In this document: positions 17,137 to 26,429 of the stretch, piece after piece
Numbering within the stretch: position 1 is the stretch's first letter
Layout: the number at the start of each line of letters is the position of its first letter
DNA from: an uncultured Ectothiorhodospiraceae bacterium
Lineage (GTDB): Bacteria; Pseudomonadota; Gammaproteobacteria; S012-40
Direction: 5' to 3'
NCBI GenBank assembly: GCA_945787715.1
Contig: CALZJE010000005.1
Coordinates: forward strand, 62,001 to 126,000
DNA: 64,000 nucleotides
Notes under the pieces: model-generated
What the model was told of the DNA's origin: nothing
Seen by the model: only the letters and a program-made list of their open reading frames with translations
The model's database searches: none
Position numbers and translations under genes: made by a program

Positions 17137-18498
17137 ATGCGCATCTCTACCAGTTTACTCACAAAAATATCACTAGATGCAATGTTAAACCAGCAAGCAC
17201 AGCTAAGCGATACCCAACTGCAGGTAACCACTGGAAAGCAAATCCTATCCCCATCAGATAATCCGTATGGTTCAGCAAGATCTTTGGATCTTCAAGAGGC
17301 AATTGGATTAAATGAACAGTACCTAGCTAATGCAGGCTATGCTCAAAATCGATTGACGCTAGAGGAAAGTAGTTTAGTTGGAGTTGGAAATGCAGTACAG
17401 CGTATAAGGGAGTTAATGATTTACGCAAATAACGATAGCCAAACTGCAGAGAGTCGACGTTTTATCAAAGAAGAGGTGGATCAGCTTCTCGACCAGGTTC
17501 TTTCATTATCCAACGCGACAGACAGCAACGGTGAATATATTTTTGCAGGTTATCAAGGGAAAACAAAACCATTTGCAGTGGATGGTGCTGGAAATTATAG
17601 CTACTTTGGTGATAAAGGTGCGCGCCTGATTAAAATGAGTGGCTCTACTTCCGTAGCTATGGGTGATTCTGGTGAAGGGACCTTTTTAAGTATTAAAAAT
17701 GGAAATGGTACTTTTAAAACTAAAGATCTAGCAACCAATACCGGCACTGCTATCGTAGACCCTGGAACGGTATACGGAACCTATGTCCCCGACAATTATC
17801 AAGTGAAGTTTATACCTCCACAATCTGGGGATTTAAAAGACCCGCTTGAGTATTATGTTCTCGATGGTCAAGGAGATATCATCGTTCCTGCGGCAAACGC
17901 GGGTAATGCTGAGGCCGCATACTTGGGCGGCGTTGCAATTCGTGCGAATGTTGGAATCCCATATCAAGAAGGGGCTGTTATACAGGGATTGGATGCATTA
18001 GGTATAAAAATATCAATATCAGGTACGCCAGTTATTGACACTAATCCTCCAATTACCGAAACCAGCCCTTTTCCTCCAGCGTCTGGTAATTTTCTTTTCG
18101 TTAACCCCGGAGATGGATTTGATATTAATCCCAGCAATTTTCAGAGCCTATTTGCTACAGTAAAAAACTTTTCAGATACGCTTGCGAGTTCACAGGGTAC
18201 AGATACCGACTTAACGCGATTTCACAATGCAATGAATAGAGCATTGATTGATATGGATCAATCGTTAGGACGAGTGTTGGACATAAGATCTCGTATTGGT
18301 GCTCGTCTGAATACAGTTGATAAACAAATGGAAATTAATGAATCTTTTAGTTTGCAAATGAATGAAACACTTTCATCGATTCAAGATTTAGATTATGCAG
18401 AAGCCATAACTCGAATGAATTTACAACTCACCGGCTTGCAGGCCGCACAAAACGCATATACAAAAATACAAGATTTATCGTTATTCAATTATATTTAG
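17137..18498 (+). CDS. flgL: FlgL, hook-filament junction protein (HAP3)
   Basis: 453-residue hook-associated protein 3. The flagellin-like N-terminus (MRISTSLLTKISLDAMLNQQ, then LQVTTGKQILSPSDNPYGSARSL) and C-terminus (LDYAEAITRMNLQLTGLQAAQNAYTKIQDLSLFNYI, given in part) are both complete. It forms the second junction layer on which flagellin polymerises. TTAGGAG precedes the ATG and lies over the end of flgK, so they are coupled. It is the last gene of the flgF-L unit. Confidence 0.94.
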   Translation: MRISTSLLTKISLDAMLNQQAQLSDTQLQVTTGKQILSPSDNPYGSARSLDLQEAIGLNEQYLANAGYAQNRLTLEESSLVGVGNAVQRIRELMIYANNDSQTAESRRFIKEEVDQLLDQVLSLSNATDSNGEYIFAGYQGKTKPFAVDGAGNYSYFGDKGARLIKMSGSTSVAMGDSGEGTFLSIKNGNGTFKTKDLATNTGTAIVDPGTVYGTYVPDNYQVKFIPPQSGDLKDPLEYYVLDGQGDIIVPAANAGNAEAAYLGGVAIRANVGIPYQEGAVIQGLDALGIKISISGTPVIDTNPPITETSPFPPASGNFLFVNPGDGFDINPSNFQSLFATVKNFSDTLASSQGTDTDLTRFHNAMNRALIDMDQSLGRVLDIRSRIGARLNTVDKQMEINESFSLQMNETLSSIQDLDYAEAITRMNLQLTGLQAAQNAYTKIQDLSLFNYI

Positions 18499-18916
18499 TC
18501 GTTCTTAATTCGAAATATTTAGACTCCATGAGATTGTAAATAGCGCCTCATTTGAAGCATTATTATTTAAGAAAATTGTAAGTCTATGTCCACTTTGAAT
18601 GAATTGATTTTCGGAAGTTTACTGATGTTCACTCAAACATATGATCAAGGCGACTATAAAATTATGGACAATTTATTCAGTCGGCAAATATTGCCGTTGA
18701 ATCTGGGGTGTGGAACGTGGTTGCCAGCAATATTGATGAATAGCTGATTGAAATTAGAAAATTTCGATTAAATGACAGTTGTTTAAGCTATTGGTAACAG
18801 AAAAACAATTATTGGCAAGCCAGTTGCAATTATCTTAATAAATAAAACAATCAGCAATGGATTACTGATTTTAACATTCTATATTTATAACCATTGCTAG
18901 GTGTTAGGAGATCGTT
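18499..18916. other. Spacer between flgL and flagellin 1
   Basis: 418 bases with no convincing gene. A 53-codon open frame at 18586-18747 lacks a ribosome site and family features. The main signal is the sigma-54 promoter at 18813-18828, leaving an untranslated leader of roughly 75 bases before the flagellin start. Confidence 0.5.
18813..18828 (+). promoter_or_regulatory. Candidate sigma-54 promoter of flagellin gene 1
   Basis: TGGCAA-GCCAG-TTGCA is a near-consensus -24/-12 promoter with exact GG-N10-GC spacing. No FliA-type box is seen in this spacer, so this flagellin gene looks sigma-54-driven, unlike the second copy. Confidence 0.78.
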
Positions 18917-20359
18917 ATGCCACAAATTATTAACACAAATATCATGTCTTTAAATTCCCAACGGAATTTAAATCGATCACAAGGAGCGTTACAAACTTCT
19001 TTGCAGCGTTTGTCTTCTGGTTTACGTATTAATAGTGCGAAAGATGATGCGGCAGGTCTTGCGATTTCCGAGCGTTTTACGTCACAGGTTAGAGGATTAA
19101 CGGTAGCCGCAAGAAATGCAAATGATGGGATTTCTTTAGCTCAAGTAGCTGAAGGTGCCTTGCAGGAAGCAAGCAATATTTTACAACGAGTGAGAGAGCT
19201 TGCAGTGCAGTCTATTAACGCGACGAACTCTCCAAGCGATAGAACTGCATTAAATCTTGAAGTTAGCCAGCTAACTGCTGAGCTAGATCGAATTGCACGC
19301 TCTACCGAATTTAACGGTCAAAAGATTCTGGATGGAACATTTGGGACGGCGCTATTTCAAGTTGGATCTAACGCCAATCAAACGATCGTTGCGTCGACTG
19401 GAAACTTTAAAACCAAACAATATGGTGATTACCGTATTCAAGGGTATGACAATAATGTAGCAAATGTTCATCGCCTTGATGCAAATGGCAGCCTAACCGT
19501 TAGTGGTGGTGCTGGTACTGCTTCAATATCTTATGCTACTTCAGATAGTGCAAGTTCGGTTGCGGCTGCAGTGAATCTTGCGAATGAAAATACTGGGGTA
19601 ACAGCTTCGGCATTAACCCAATTTGATGTTAAATTTGCCGCATCAGGTTTTTATAAATTTGATCTATTCTCTGAGAACGCCAGTGCTGTTTCTGTAGGCT
19701 TTAATATATCTGAAGCAACAGGTATAGAAGCATTGTCCGTTGCTGCCTCTGCATTTAATGATATAACATCAAAGACGGGTGTGGTAGCAACTGTTAAGGA
19801 GGATGGTACTGGGATTGAGTTAAGTCACTATACTGGAGAGAATATTACTATTCAAGATACTAGTTTTGCAAACAGTGGTGCGGTGACATTAGCAACATCA
19901 AATTCAACGTTGGTGTTGACTGCAGATACCAATGTAAATACCGCTGTTATATCAGGTCAAGTTACATTTGATGCATCCAAAGCCTTTACCATACAAGGTT
20001 CGGCAACAGAAGTAATGTCTGCCGCTTCAGAAGCTTCAGTACTTCAAAAAGTCGCTGATATTGATATTTCAACAGTTGATAACTCAAATCTGGCTCTGAC
20101 AGTTGCCGATGCTGCATTGGCGCAAATCAGTTCTCAACGTGCAAAATTTGGTGCGCTGCAAAATAGGTTTGGTTCCACTATATCAAACCTTGAAACTGCG
20201 GTTGAAAACCTCAGCGCTGCACGCTCTCGCATAATGGATGCAGATTTTGCGGTTGAAACTGCAGAACTCACACGTACACAGATACTGCAACAAGCAGGTA
20301 CTGCTATGTTAGCTCAAGCAAATCAAATACCTCAAAATGTCTTAAGCTTGCTTCAGTAG
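18917..20359 (+). CDS. fliC: Flagellin 1
   Basis: 480-residue filament subunit with both conserved ends: N-terminal [40 protein letters not shown] and C-terminal [52 protein letters not shown] (the last given in part). The variable centre is rich in Ser, Ala, Thr and Asn, with ample hydroxyl residues for O-glycosylation. Same length as the second flagellin at 24260 and clearly a paralogue, most alike at the ends. The promoter is sigma-54 type; TTAGGAG precedes the ATG. Confidence 0.95.
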   Translation: MPQIINTNIMSLNSQRNLNRSQGALQTSLQRLSSGLRINSAKDDAAGLAISERFTSQVRGLTVAARNANDGISLAQVAEGALQEASNILQRVRELAVQSINATNSPSDRTALNLEVSQLTAELDRIARSTEFNGQKILDGTFGTALFQVGSNANQTIVASTGNFKTKQYGDYRIQGYDNNVANVHRLDANGSLTVSGGAGTASISYATSDSASSVAAAVNLANENTGVTASALTQFDVKFAASGFYKFDLFSENASAVSVGFNISEATGIEALSVAASAFNDITSKTGVVATVKEDGTGIELSHYTGENITIQDTSFANSGAVTLATSNSTLVLTADTNVNTAVISGQVTFDASKAFTIQGSATEVMSAASEASVLQKVADIDISTVDNSNLALTVADAALAQISSQRAKFGALQNRFGSTISNLETAVENLSAARSRIMDADFAVETAELTRTQILQQAGTAMLAQANQIPQNVLSLLQ

Positions 20360-20377
20360 TAGATCATTACCAATGAT

Positions 20378-20415
20378 TAATCCTTGCAGCTCAGATTTCT
20401 GCAGGGATTATCTTC
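20378..20415 (+). terminator. Probable terminator after flagellin 1
   Basis: Inverted repeat TAATCCTTGCAG / CTGCAGGGATTA (one G-T type mismatch) with a 9-base loop at 20390-20398, followed by a short TCTT. It lies between the convergent flagellin 1 and TPR gene ends and may act in both directions. The weak T run lowers confidence. Confidence 0.5.
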
Positions 20416-20423
20416 AATAAGAT

Positions 20424-22103
20424 CTAAGAATAAAGGCTGATTTTCTCGGATAAATACTGTTGGATTTGATCGAAAATACTTTTCCAGTCGCCCGGATTTT
20501 TTTGTCTAAAGAGTGTTACATCTTCGTACCAATAGCTTTTTGTATCATCAAATGCCCAGCGCCAGTCAGCGCTGAAAGGTAATAGGCATAATGTTTCTTT
20601 TCCCAATGCGCCAGATAAATGTGTGACTGAATTGTCTACACTGATAATCAAATCCAGCTCGTGAATAACAGATGCGACGAAATTCAGATCATTATTTAAG
20701 TCATCTTTATCGAGATAGGATATGTTATTATTTGAATATTTATTGAGAAATTTTCGATCTTGTTCTGTCATGGAAGGTTGTAAACACCAGAAATGACAAT
20801 TGGATGTGTGAAAAATGTCCTTCCAGTCGCGAATGTGGCTAGAGCGGCGAATTCTTTCTTTATACTCGGTGCCTCCTTTCCAACTAAACCCGATGTTTAA
20901 AAGTTTATCGTTTTTCTTGATCTTGCTTGGGGGCGTATAATTATTAGGAAGATGTAACGATACTTTCTTTTCTGTCATGTCTGAGTTGAAATATTGTGCA
21001 ATGCTACCGGCAGTAATGACAAAGTCATAAGTTTGATTCTTATTTAATGGCATATCTCGGCTACAGAATTCAGCGTCAGGAAACGAAGTTTCTAGTAACT
21101 CTGTTAACCTGGGTTCGCATATGATGGTACACAACGCTGAAGAGGTATATATTTCGTCATAAAATAGTGAGAACATTATTTCATCACCTATACCTTGTTC
21201 GTTTATGATCAAAATATCTTTTCCCTCTAGTGGTTCTCCTCTCCAAGCGCTTATATTTTTATGTGAACTTGTAAATCGTTGTTTGACTAAAAAGCCAAGA
21301 TCATATAATTTCCAACCCGCTTGGAATGATTTGTTTTTAAGATGCATCAAACTCAAATTCCAGTTTGCGATTATATTATTTGGGTCTGCTGAAAGAGATG
21401 CTTGAAGATTTTCAATGACAGAAGTAGGTTGATTGTGTTCTCCCTCAATCATTGCTTGCCAAGCAAAACACTCGGTTCGAAAGCTTCCGGTTTTTCTCAG
21501 GATATCAATGATTGATTGCGCTTTGTCGAACTTCATCACTTCAATATATAGATCGACTAAATTAAAAAGTATTTTTTGCTGTCCTGCTGTCACACTTGTC
21601 AACGAGTTAAATAGAAAATTAATCGAACGATTTGGTCTTTGTAAAAGTTGATAACAGTGAGAAACGGTGAGATAAGCTGGAATAAAGTTTTTGTCTATGC
21701 TAATCGCGATAGAAGCTTGATTAATTGAATCGATGAATTGTTTCTGATCAATAAAAATCTTTGCTTTGCGATGATGAAAGTGAGGTGAGTTTGGATTGAT
21801 ATCTATCGCTGAGTCAATAAATTCATGTGCGGCATCTAACTGATCATTTTTTTGATAGTTAATGGAAAGTGCATTGAATAAATCGGCATTATCAGTTAGG
21901 TAGGGTAATGCGCGTTCCAGATAAATTGTCGATTTAGAATATTCTTTTTGCTGACTAAGTAAGATACCGAATAGATAATTGGCTTGGGGGTGATAAAATT
22001 CTTTGCTTAGGATCTGTTTATAGCTAATACCAGCGAGATCCCAATTACCTGATTGGTGTAATTTTAATGCCTCTGACAGACTTTCTTTATTATCGACACT
22101 CAT
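20424..22103 (-). CDS. TPR-glycosyltransferase (GT-B/heptosyltransferase-like), likely flagellin-modifying
   Basis: 559-residue cytoplasmic protein. TPR helices fill residues 5-260. The C-terminal half is a GT-B domain of the heptosyltransferase-like type seen in TPR proteins: NEQGIGDEIMFSLFYDEIY (about 301), IGFSWKGGTEYKERIRRSSH (about 405) and IISVDNSVTHLSGALGKETL (about 487) ahead of DWRWAFDD and LFRQ. The VDNSVTHLSGALGK segment is close to the common form of this family, unlike the six-gene array further right. It lies between the two flagellin genes, convergent to flagellin 1, and overlaps the upstream TPR gene by 14 bases. Role as flagellin glycosyltransferase (cf. Caulobacter FlmG) is inferred. 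Confidence 0.75.
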   Translation of the reverse strand: MSVDNKESLSEALKLHQSGNWDLAGISYKQILSKEFYHPQANYLFGILLSQQKEYSKSTIYLERALPYLTDNADLFNALSINYQKNDQLDAAHEFIDSAIDINPNSPHFHHRKAKIFIDQKQFIDSINQASIAISIDKNFIPAYLTVSHCYQLLQRPNRSINFLFNSLTSVTAGQQKILFNLVDLYIEVMKFDKAQSIIDILRKTGSFRTECFAWQAMIEGEHNQPTSVIENLQASLSADPNNIIANWNLSLMHLKNKSFQAGWKLYDLGFLVKQRFTSSHKNISAWRGEPLEGKDILIINEQGIGDEIMFSLFYDEIYTSSALCTIICEPRLTELLETSFPDAEFCSRDMPLNKNQTYDFVITAGSIAQYFNSDMTEKKVSLHLPNNYTPPSKIKKNDKLLNIGFSWKGGTEYKERIRRSSHIRDWKDIFHTSNCHFWCLQPSMTEQDRKFLNKYSNNNISYLDKDDLNNDLNFVASVIHELDLIISVDNSVTHLSGALGKETLCLLPFSADWRWAFDDTKSYWYEDVTLFRQKNPGDWKSIFDQIQQYLSEKISLYS

Positions 22104-24063
22104 TACTATTTAATGTGTGTAAGTCTTGAGCTATAGTTTCTATGATGGAACCCCAGTCATTATTGTCTGTTTGCCGATACAGTTTTACGCTTTCATACCA
22201 TACTGAATGTTCTCCTTTCTCCATCCACCTCCAACTTGGTACTTGGGGGATGAGACTCCAGGCTGGAATGTTTTGAGAGCCTGCTATATGAACATTTGTA
22301 TTAGCAACAGATATAATTAAATCTAGGGCTGCAATTTTTGCAGAGAAATCATCAATATTCTTTAATGAGTCGCTATCTTTCCATTCATATATTGTTATAC
22401 CGTGGTTTTTTCTAAAATCCTCGATTTCTTTTTCGACATCACCATATTGGAGATTGATAAAATTAACGCTAGCTGAACTCAATATCGGTAACCAATCGTC
22501 TAAATTTATGCTACGCTTTTCATGTTCGACTTTAATCCCAGCTTTCCATGAAATTCCGACATTTAATCCAGTTCCTGCATCTTTGTATCGATTCCTCCAT
22601 TTAGCAATACTTTTCTTATTTGATTGGATGTAATGAGGTGAGTGAGAAAAATTTTCAAGTTTTCTTCGAAAGAAGAATGGTAGACTTCCAATTGGTAAAT
22701 GATATTTAATATTTGAATAATTTTCCAGCCAACTCATATCGCTATTTTGATGGGAGCCAATAATCTCTATACCTGGAAAGCTTCTTCTGAATAAAGGTGC
22801 TAAGCGCTGATCACATTCCAAAATGACATTTTTATTAACTTTTAGCAAGTCAGGCAAACACGAGGAAAACATTATTTGATCACCTATCCCTTGTTCGGCG
22901 GTTATTAGTAGTACAGAGTTATTATCCAGTTTATTCCATTTTTTGAACGGAAAGACTCTGTTACCTCGCTCTTGATTAATTAATCCGTATTCATAGTCAT
23001 CCCAAGCGATTGAAAAATTCCCTAATAGAAGGTGGGTAAATGAGCGATAGAAGTGGCCGTTAACATCTGTTGGGGAGAGAGCAATTGCCTCATCAAATAT
23101 TTCCAATGCCTTTGAATATTCACCTTTTAGATGAAGTGTAAATCCCAGGTTGTTATAAGCATCGATATAGGTAGGTTTTAATTTTATCGCTTTTTGAAAA
23201 TTAATTATCGCAGATGATAAGTTGTCTTGTTTGAGAAATGCGTATCCAAGGTTGTTAATAGCTTCCGGATAGTTTGGAATAATTAGCAAGGCTCGTTGCG
23301 CGTATTCTTTTGCGGTTTCATAGTTTTCACATAGATTCAGTAGTGCGGAATAATTTGACAATGTTTTCGCATTTTTGGGGTTTAAATTTATGGCCTTTTT
23401 AAATAGTTTTTCACTTTGTTCAAAAGTGTCTTGCTGAGATAGAGATATTGCCAAGTTAACAATACTTGCTTCAAAGTCATTATCAATTTTTAACGCGGCT
23501 TGAAATTGTGCGATGGCCTGAGTGAGTTTTCCTGTCTTCCTGTAGAGGTCTCCCAAGTCATTGTGAATATATTTGGAATTCGGAAGCTGTTCTATTGCAT
23601 TTTCAAGTATCGATGTTGCTTTTGAAACTTGGTTGTTTAATTCGCAAGCAAAAGAAAGATTTCTGTATGCTTCTTCGTGATTGTTTTTTAGCTTGATGAC
23701 TTTAGACAGAGTGGAAATTGAATTTTCATATTGCTGTGACTGCCCATAGAGAGTACCGAGCAGAAAAAGCGCGTTTGTGTTTTGAGGTGAGCTTTTAATA
23801 ATTGCCTGATAAAGCCTTTGAGCATTGGCGAAATCTCCAGTTTGATGGCTTTTTAATGCTTTTTGTAGCTGTGAGTTTTCTTCCAATGGGGCAATCCGTA
23901 GCATGAGTATTGATAGGTATAGAGGATTGCCACAGATGGCAATACTTTTCCGCACTTTTCCGCTTAACAGCAATATTATTGCCAGAAATTGCTGATAGAG
24001 CTGTAACAAAGGGACTAAATGCGAATGTCTTTTTATAATGATCATATTTGATTGACTATTCAT
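22090..24063 (-). CDS. TPR-glycosyltransferase with N-terminal hydrophobic extension
   Basis: 657-residue protein: about nine TPR units (from about residue 63 to 340) then a heptosyltransferase-like domain with ITAEQGIGDQIMFSSCLPDL (about 392), NVGISWKAGIKVEHEKRSIN (about 505) and DLIISVANTNVHIAGSQNIP, followed by SWRWMEKGEHSVWY and LYRQ. The last segment has NTN where its neighbour has DNS, similar to the six-gene array. The first 55 residues include a hydrophobic stretch not expected in a TPR protein; an in-frame ATG at 23904 would remove it, but neither start has a good ribosome site. It is divergent from flagellin 2. Flagellin modification is inferred from place and architecture. Confidence 0.72.
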   Translation of the reverse strand: MNSQSNMIIIKRHSHLVPLLQLYQQFLAIILLLSGKVRKSIAICGNPLYLSILMLRIAPLEENSQLQKALKSHQTGDFANAQRLYQAIIKSSPQNTNALFLLGTLYGQSQQYENSISTLSKVIKLKNNHEEAYRNLSFACELNNQVSKATSILENAIEQLPNSKYIHNDLGDLYRKTGKLTQAIAQFQAALKIDNDFEASIVNLAISLSQQDTFEQSEKLFKKAINLNPKNAKTLSNYSALLNLCENYETAKEYAQRALLIIPNYPEAINNLGYAFLKQDNLSSAIINFQKAIKLKPTYIDAYNNLGFTLHLKGEYSKALEIFDEAIALSPTDVNGHFYRSFTHLLLGNFSIAWDDYEYGLINQERGNRVFPFKKWNKLDNNSVLLITAEQGIGDQIMFSSCLPDLLKVNKNVILECDQRLAPLFRRSFPGIEIIGSHQNSDMSWLENYSNIKYHLPIGSLPFFFRRKLENFSHSPHYIQSNKKSIAKWRNRYKDAGTGLNVGISWKAGIKVEHEKRSINLDDWLPILSSASVNFINLQYGDVEKEIEDFRKNHGITIYEWKDSDSLKNIDDFSAKIAALDLIISVANTNVHIAGSQNIPAWSLIPQVPSWRWMEKGEHSVWYESVKLYRQTDNNDWGSIIETIAQDLHTLNSNECR

Positions 24064-24118
24064 ATCAATATGTTATGTCTGTTTCATGAACTAAATTGTA
24101 ATTAATATTGGCGACTCG

Positions 24119-24145
24119 TTAAGATTTTCTGAAGGTAGCCGATAA
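24119..24145 (+). promoter_or_regulatory. Candidate sigma-28 promoter of flagellin gene 2
   Basis: A perfect FliA -10 box GCCGATAA at 24138-24145 with TTAA 15 bases upstream at 24119-24122 (consensus TAAA). It lies about 115 bases before the flagellin 2 start. No sigma-54 match is seen in the same spacer. Confidence 0.68.
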
Positions 24146-24259
24146 ATTTTTCGGGAGCGGTAAATATTTCGTTATTGTGTAGAAATATATCCGCTGAAAA
24201 ATGAGCTTAATGCGTATGCTATGCACAGCGTATCGTTAAGATTGTTAGGAGACATGTAA

Positions 24260-25702
24260 ATGCCTCAAATTATTAATACTAATGTCATGTCGTTGAACTC
24301 TCAACGAAATCTAAACAAGTCTCAAGGTGGTTTAGCTACCGCATTGCAACGTTTATCTTCTGGCCTACGAATTAACAGCGCAAAGGATGATGCTGCAGGC
24401 TTGGCGATTTCTGAAAGATTTACTTCACAAGTTCGTGGTTTAACCGTTGCAGCTCGAAATGCAAATGACGGAATATCTTTGTCACAAGTTGCTGAAGGGG
24501 CATTAACTGAAGTTGGTAATATCTTACAGCGTGTTCGTGAGTTATCAGTACAATCTGCAAATGCAACCAACTCTGCCTCAGATAGATCTGCGTTACAGCT
24601 TGAGGTTGGTCAGTTAACTGCTGAACTTAATCGTATCTCAAAAGCGACTGAGTTTAATGGGCAGAAACTGCTAGATGGAACGTTCGGTACAGCCTTGTTT
24701 CAGGTTGGTGCTAACGCTAATGAAACTATTGTTGCAACAACGGCTAACTTTAAAACTGATCAGTACGGTGATTACCGCGTTTCAGGGCAAGATGACTCAG
24801 TTGCTGGGGCATCGAGAATTGCTAATGCGGGTACGGTTATCGTAAGTGGGTCTGGAGGCACTGCCACAATTGGCTATGCGGCAAGTGATAGCGCAGAGAC
24901 AATTGCGGCGGCTGTTAATCTTAAATTGGATGATACAGGGGTAACAGCGTCTGCGATCACTCAAACTGATGTTAGTTTTGCCGCCTCAGGTACTTATCGT
25001 TTTACAATGACATCGGAGAACTCATCAGCGGTTGAGATAGGTTTTAAAATTGACGCGACTACTGGTACTGATGCTTTGTCTCAAGCAGTAAATGCGTTTA
25101 ATGATGATCAAGCGAAAACGGGTGTGGTTGCAAGTTTAAAAGCTGATGGTTCAGGTATTACACTGACAAATTATGATGGTAAAGATATTAACTTGATGGA
25201 TACTGCTTTTTCCAATGCAGGGATAGCAACGGTATCGGCTGGCGCTGCGACTGTAGCTTTGGCGGCAGATACCAACGTTAATAGTGCACGTGTCACTGGG
25301 CAAGTGACATTCGATTCAGATAAAGCCTTTACAGTTTCCGGTAGCGCTGGCATGGTAGTTTCTGCTGCTGCGGAAGCTTCTACTTTGCAGAAAGTCGCTG
25401 AAGTTGATATTTCGACAGTTTCCGGTGCAAATCTCGCGATGTCAATTGTCGATGCAGCAATTTCGCAAGTGAGTAATCAACGCGCGAAGTTTGGTGCATT
25501 ACAGAGTCGTTTCTCATCAACTATTTCTAATCTGGAAACCAGTGTGGAAAACTTGAGTGCGGCAAGGTCGAGGATTAGAGATGCTGATTTCGCGGTCGAA
25601 ACAGCAGAGCTAACGAGGACGCAAATCTTGCAGCAAGCCGGCACGGCAATGTTAGCACAGGCGAACTCAATTCCACAAAATGTATTAAGTTTGCTCGGCT
25701 AG
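24260..25702 (+). CDS. fliC: Flagellin 2
   Basis: 480-residue filament subunit with complete conserved ends ([40 protein letters not shown]; ending [10 protein letters not shown]). Paralogue of flagellin 1 with the same domain boundaries; differences concentrate in the central Ser/Ala/Thr-rich exposed region. It has its own sigma-28-like promoter and a strong terminator, whereas flagellin 1 looks sigma-54-driven. GTTAGGAG lies before the ATG. The two TPR-glycosyltransferase genes sit between the two flagellins on the other strand. Confidence 0.95.
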   Translation: MPQIINTNVMSLNSQRNLNKSQGGLATALQRLSSGLRINSAKDDAAGLAISERFTSQVRGLTVAARNANDGISLSQVAEGALTEVGNILQRVRELSVQSANATNSASDRSALQLEVGQLTAELNRISKATEFNGQKLLDGTFGTALFQVGANANETIVATTANFKTDQYGDYRVSGQDDSVAGASRIANAGTVIVSGSGGTATIGYAASDSAETIAAAVNLKLDDTGVTASAITQTDVSFAASGTYRFTMTSENSSAVEIGFKIDATTGTDALSQAVNAFNDDQAKTGVVASLKADGSGITLTNYDGKDINLMDTAFSNAGIATVSAGAATVALAADTNVNSARVTGQVTFDSDKAFTVSGSAGMVVSAAAEASTLQKVAEVDISTVSGANLAMSIVDAAISQVSNQRAKFGALQSRFSSTISNLETSVENLSAARSRIRDADFAVETAELTRTQILQQAGTAMLAQANSIPQNVLSLLG

Positions 25703-25709
25703 AGCTAGT

Positions 25710-25742
25710 AAAAGGAGCGGAATAAAAATTCCGCTCCTTTTT
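25710..25742 (+). terminator. Rho-independent terminator after flagellin 2
   Basis: Perfect 14-bp stem AAAAGGAGCGGAAT / ATTCCGCTCCTTTT with an AAAA loop at 25724-25727, ending in a T run. It separates the high-level flagellin message from flaG. Confidence 0.9.
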
Positions 25743-25765
25743 AAGCTTGAGAAGAGGTATCAAAA

Positions 25766-26179
25766 ATGACGATTTCAGTAAAACCTTCATTTGGTAATAT
25801 AACGCCGGATACTAAGGGGCCTTCTGATTCGTTATCCCCAGCAATTAAAGATAATGTCGAATTAAAGATTAAAGATTCACTAAGGTCACAAAAAAATCGC
25901 GAACTAGACGTAGGAAATGAAGAAATTCAACTTACTGAACTAAAGGAAGCGAAAGTTTCGATAGATATATTAGAAGCAGCAGTAAACAGGTTAAACGAAT
26001 TTGTAAAAGCCAGTGAGAGAAACATCAATTTTTCTATCGATAAGGATACGGGAAAAACAGTAGTTAAACTCACGGATAAAGATAACAACGTGTTGCGACA
26101 GATACCGTCGGAAGAAGTATTGCGATTAATAAAAAATTTAGAAACGAATAAAGGAACGATAATAGAAGATCATGCTTAA
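25766..26179 (+). CDS. flaG: FlaG family protein
   Basis: 137-residue small protein with the FlaG C-terminal domain: INFSIDKDTGKTVVKLTDKD, then NNVLRQIPSEEVLRLIKNLE (about residues 90-130). The N-terminal half is charged and variable. FlaG proteins lie between flagellin and fliD in Pseudomonas and Vibrio and influence filament length; the mechanism is poorly known. AGAGG precedes the ATG. It lies after the flagellin 2 terminator, so it depends on read-through or an unseen promoter. Confidence 0.9.
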   Translation: MTISVKPSFGNITPDTKGPSDSLSPAIKDNVELKIKDSLRSQKNRELDVGNEEIQLTELKEAKVSIDILEAAVNRLNEFVKASERNINFSIDKDTGKTVVKLTDKDNNVLRQIPSEEVLRLIKNLETNKGTIIEDHA

Positions 26180-26341
26180 CCCGTATTTCTCACAGGATTT
26201 ACGAAATCTCGCTTGATCTTTGATTCCACAAATTTTTTTCTTCCATCGGAAATACAATGAGTATTCCACTCAGTCAGAAAATATTTGTGAAAACAAATCT
26301 CTGCGCGATATTACCGCAAGCCTGTGAAAAATGCGGGTTAA

Positions 26342-26357
26342 TGGCTTGATAGTTGCT
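26342..26357 (+). promoter_or_regulatory. Candidate sigma-54 promoter of fliD
   Basis: TGGCTT-GATAG-TTGCT fits the -24/-12 pattern with exact GG-N10-GC spacing, about 75 bases before the fliD start. fliD operons are FleQ/sigma-54-dependent in Pseudomonas. The rest of the 250-base spacer (26180-26429) shows no gene. Confidence 0.7.
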
Positions 26358-26429
26358 TTTGTTATTAATAGATATATTTCAACTAATTTGAACGAAACAA
26401 ACTATTTCATAACCATAGAGGTGTAAGCT

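Noticed and set aside
18586-18747. 53-codon open frame in the flgL-flagellin 1 spacer
   Set aside because: No ribosome site, no recognisable family and placed upstream of a strong sigma-54 promoter; most likely chance.
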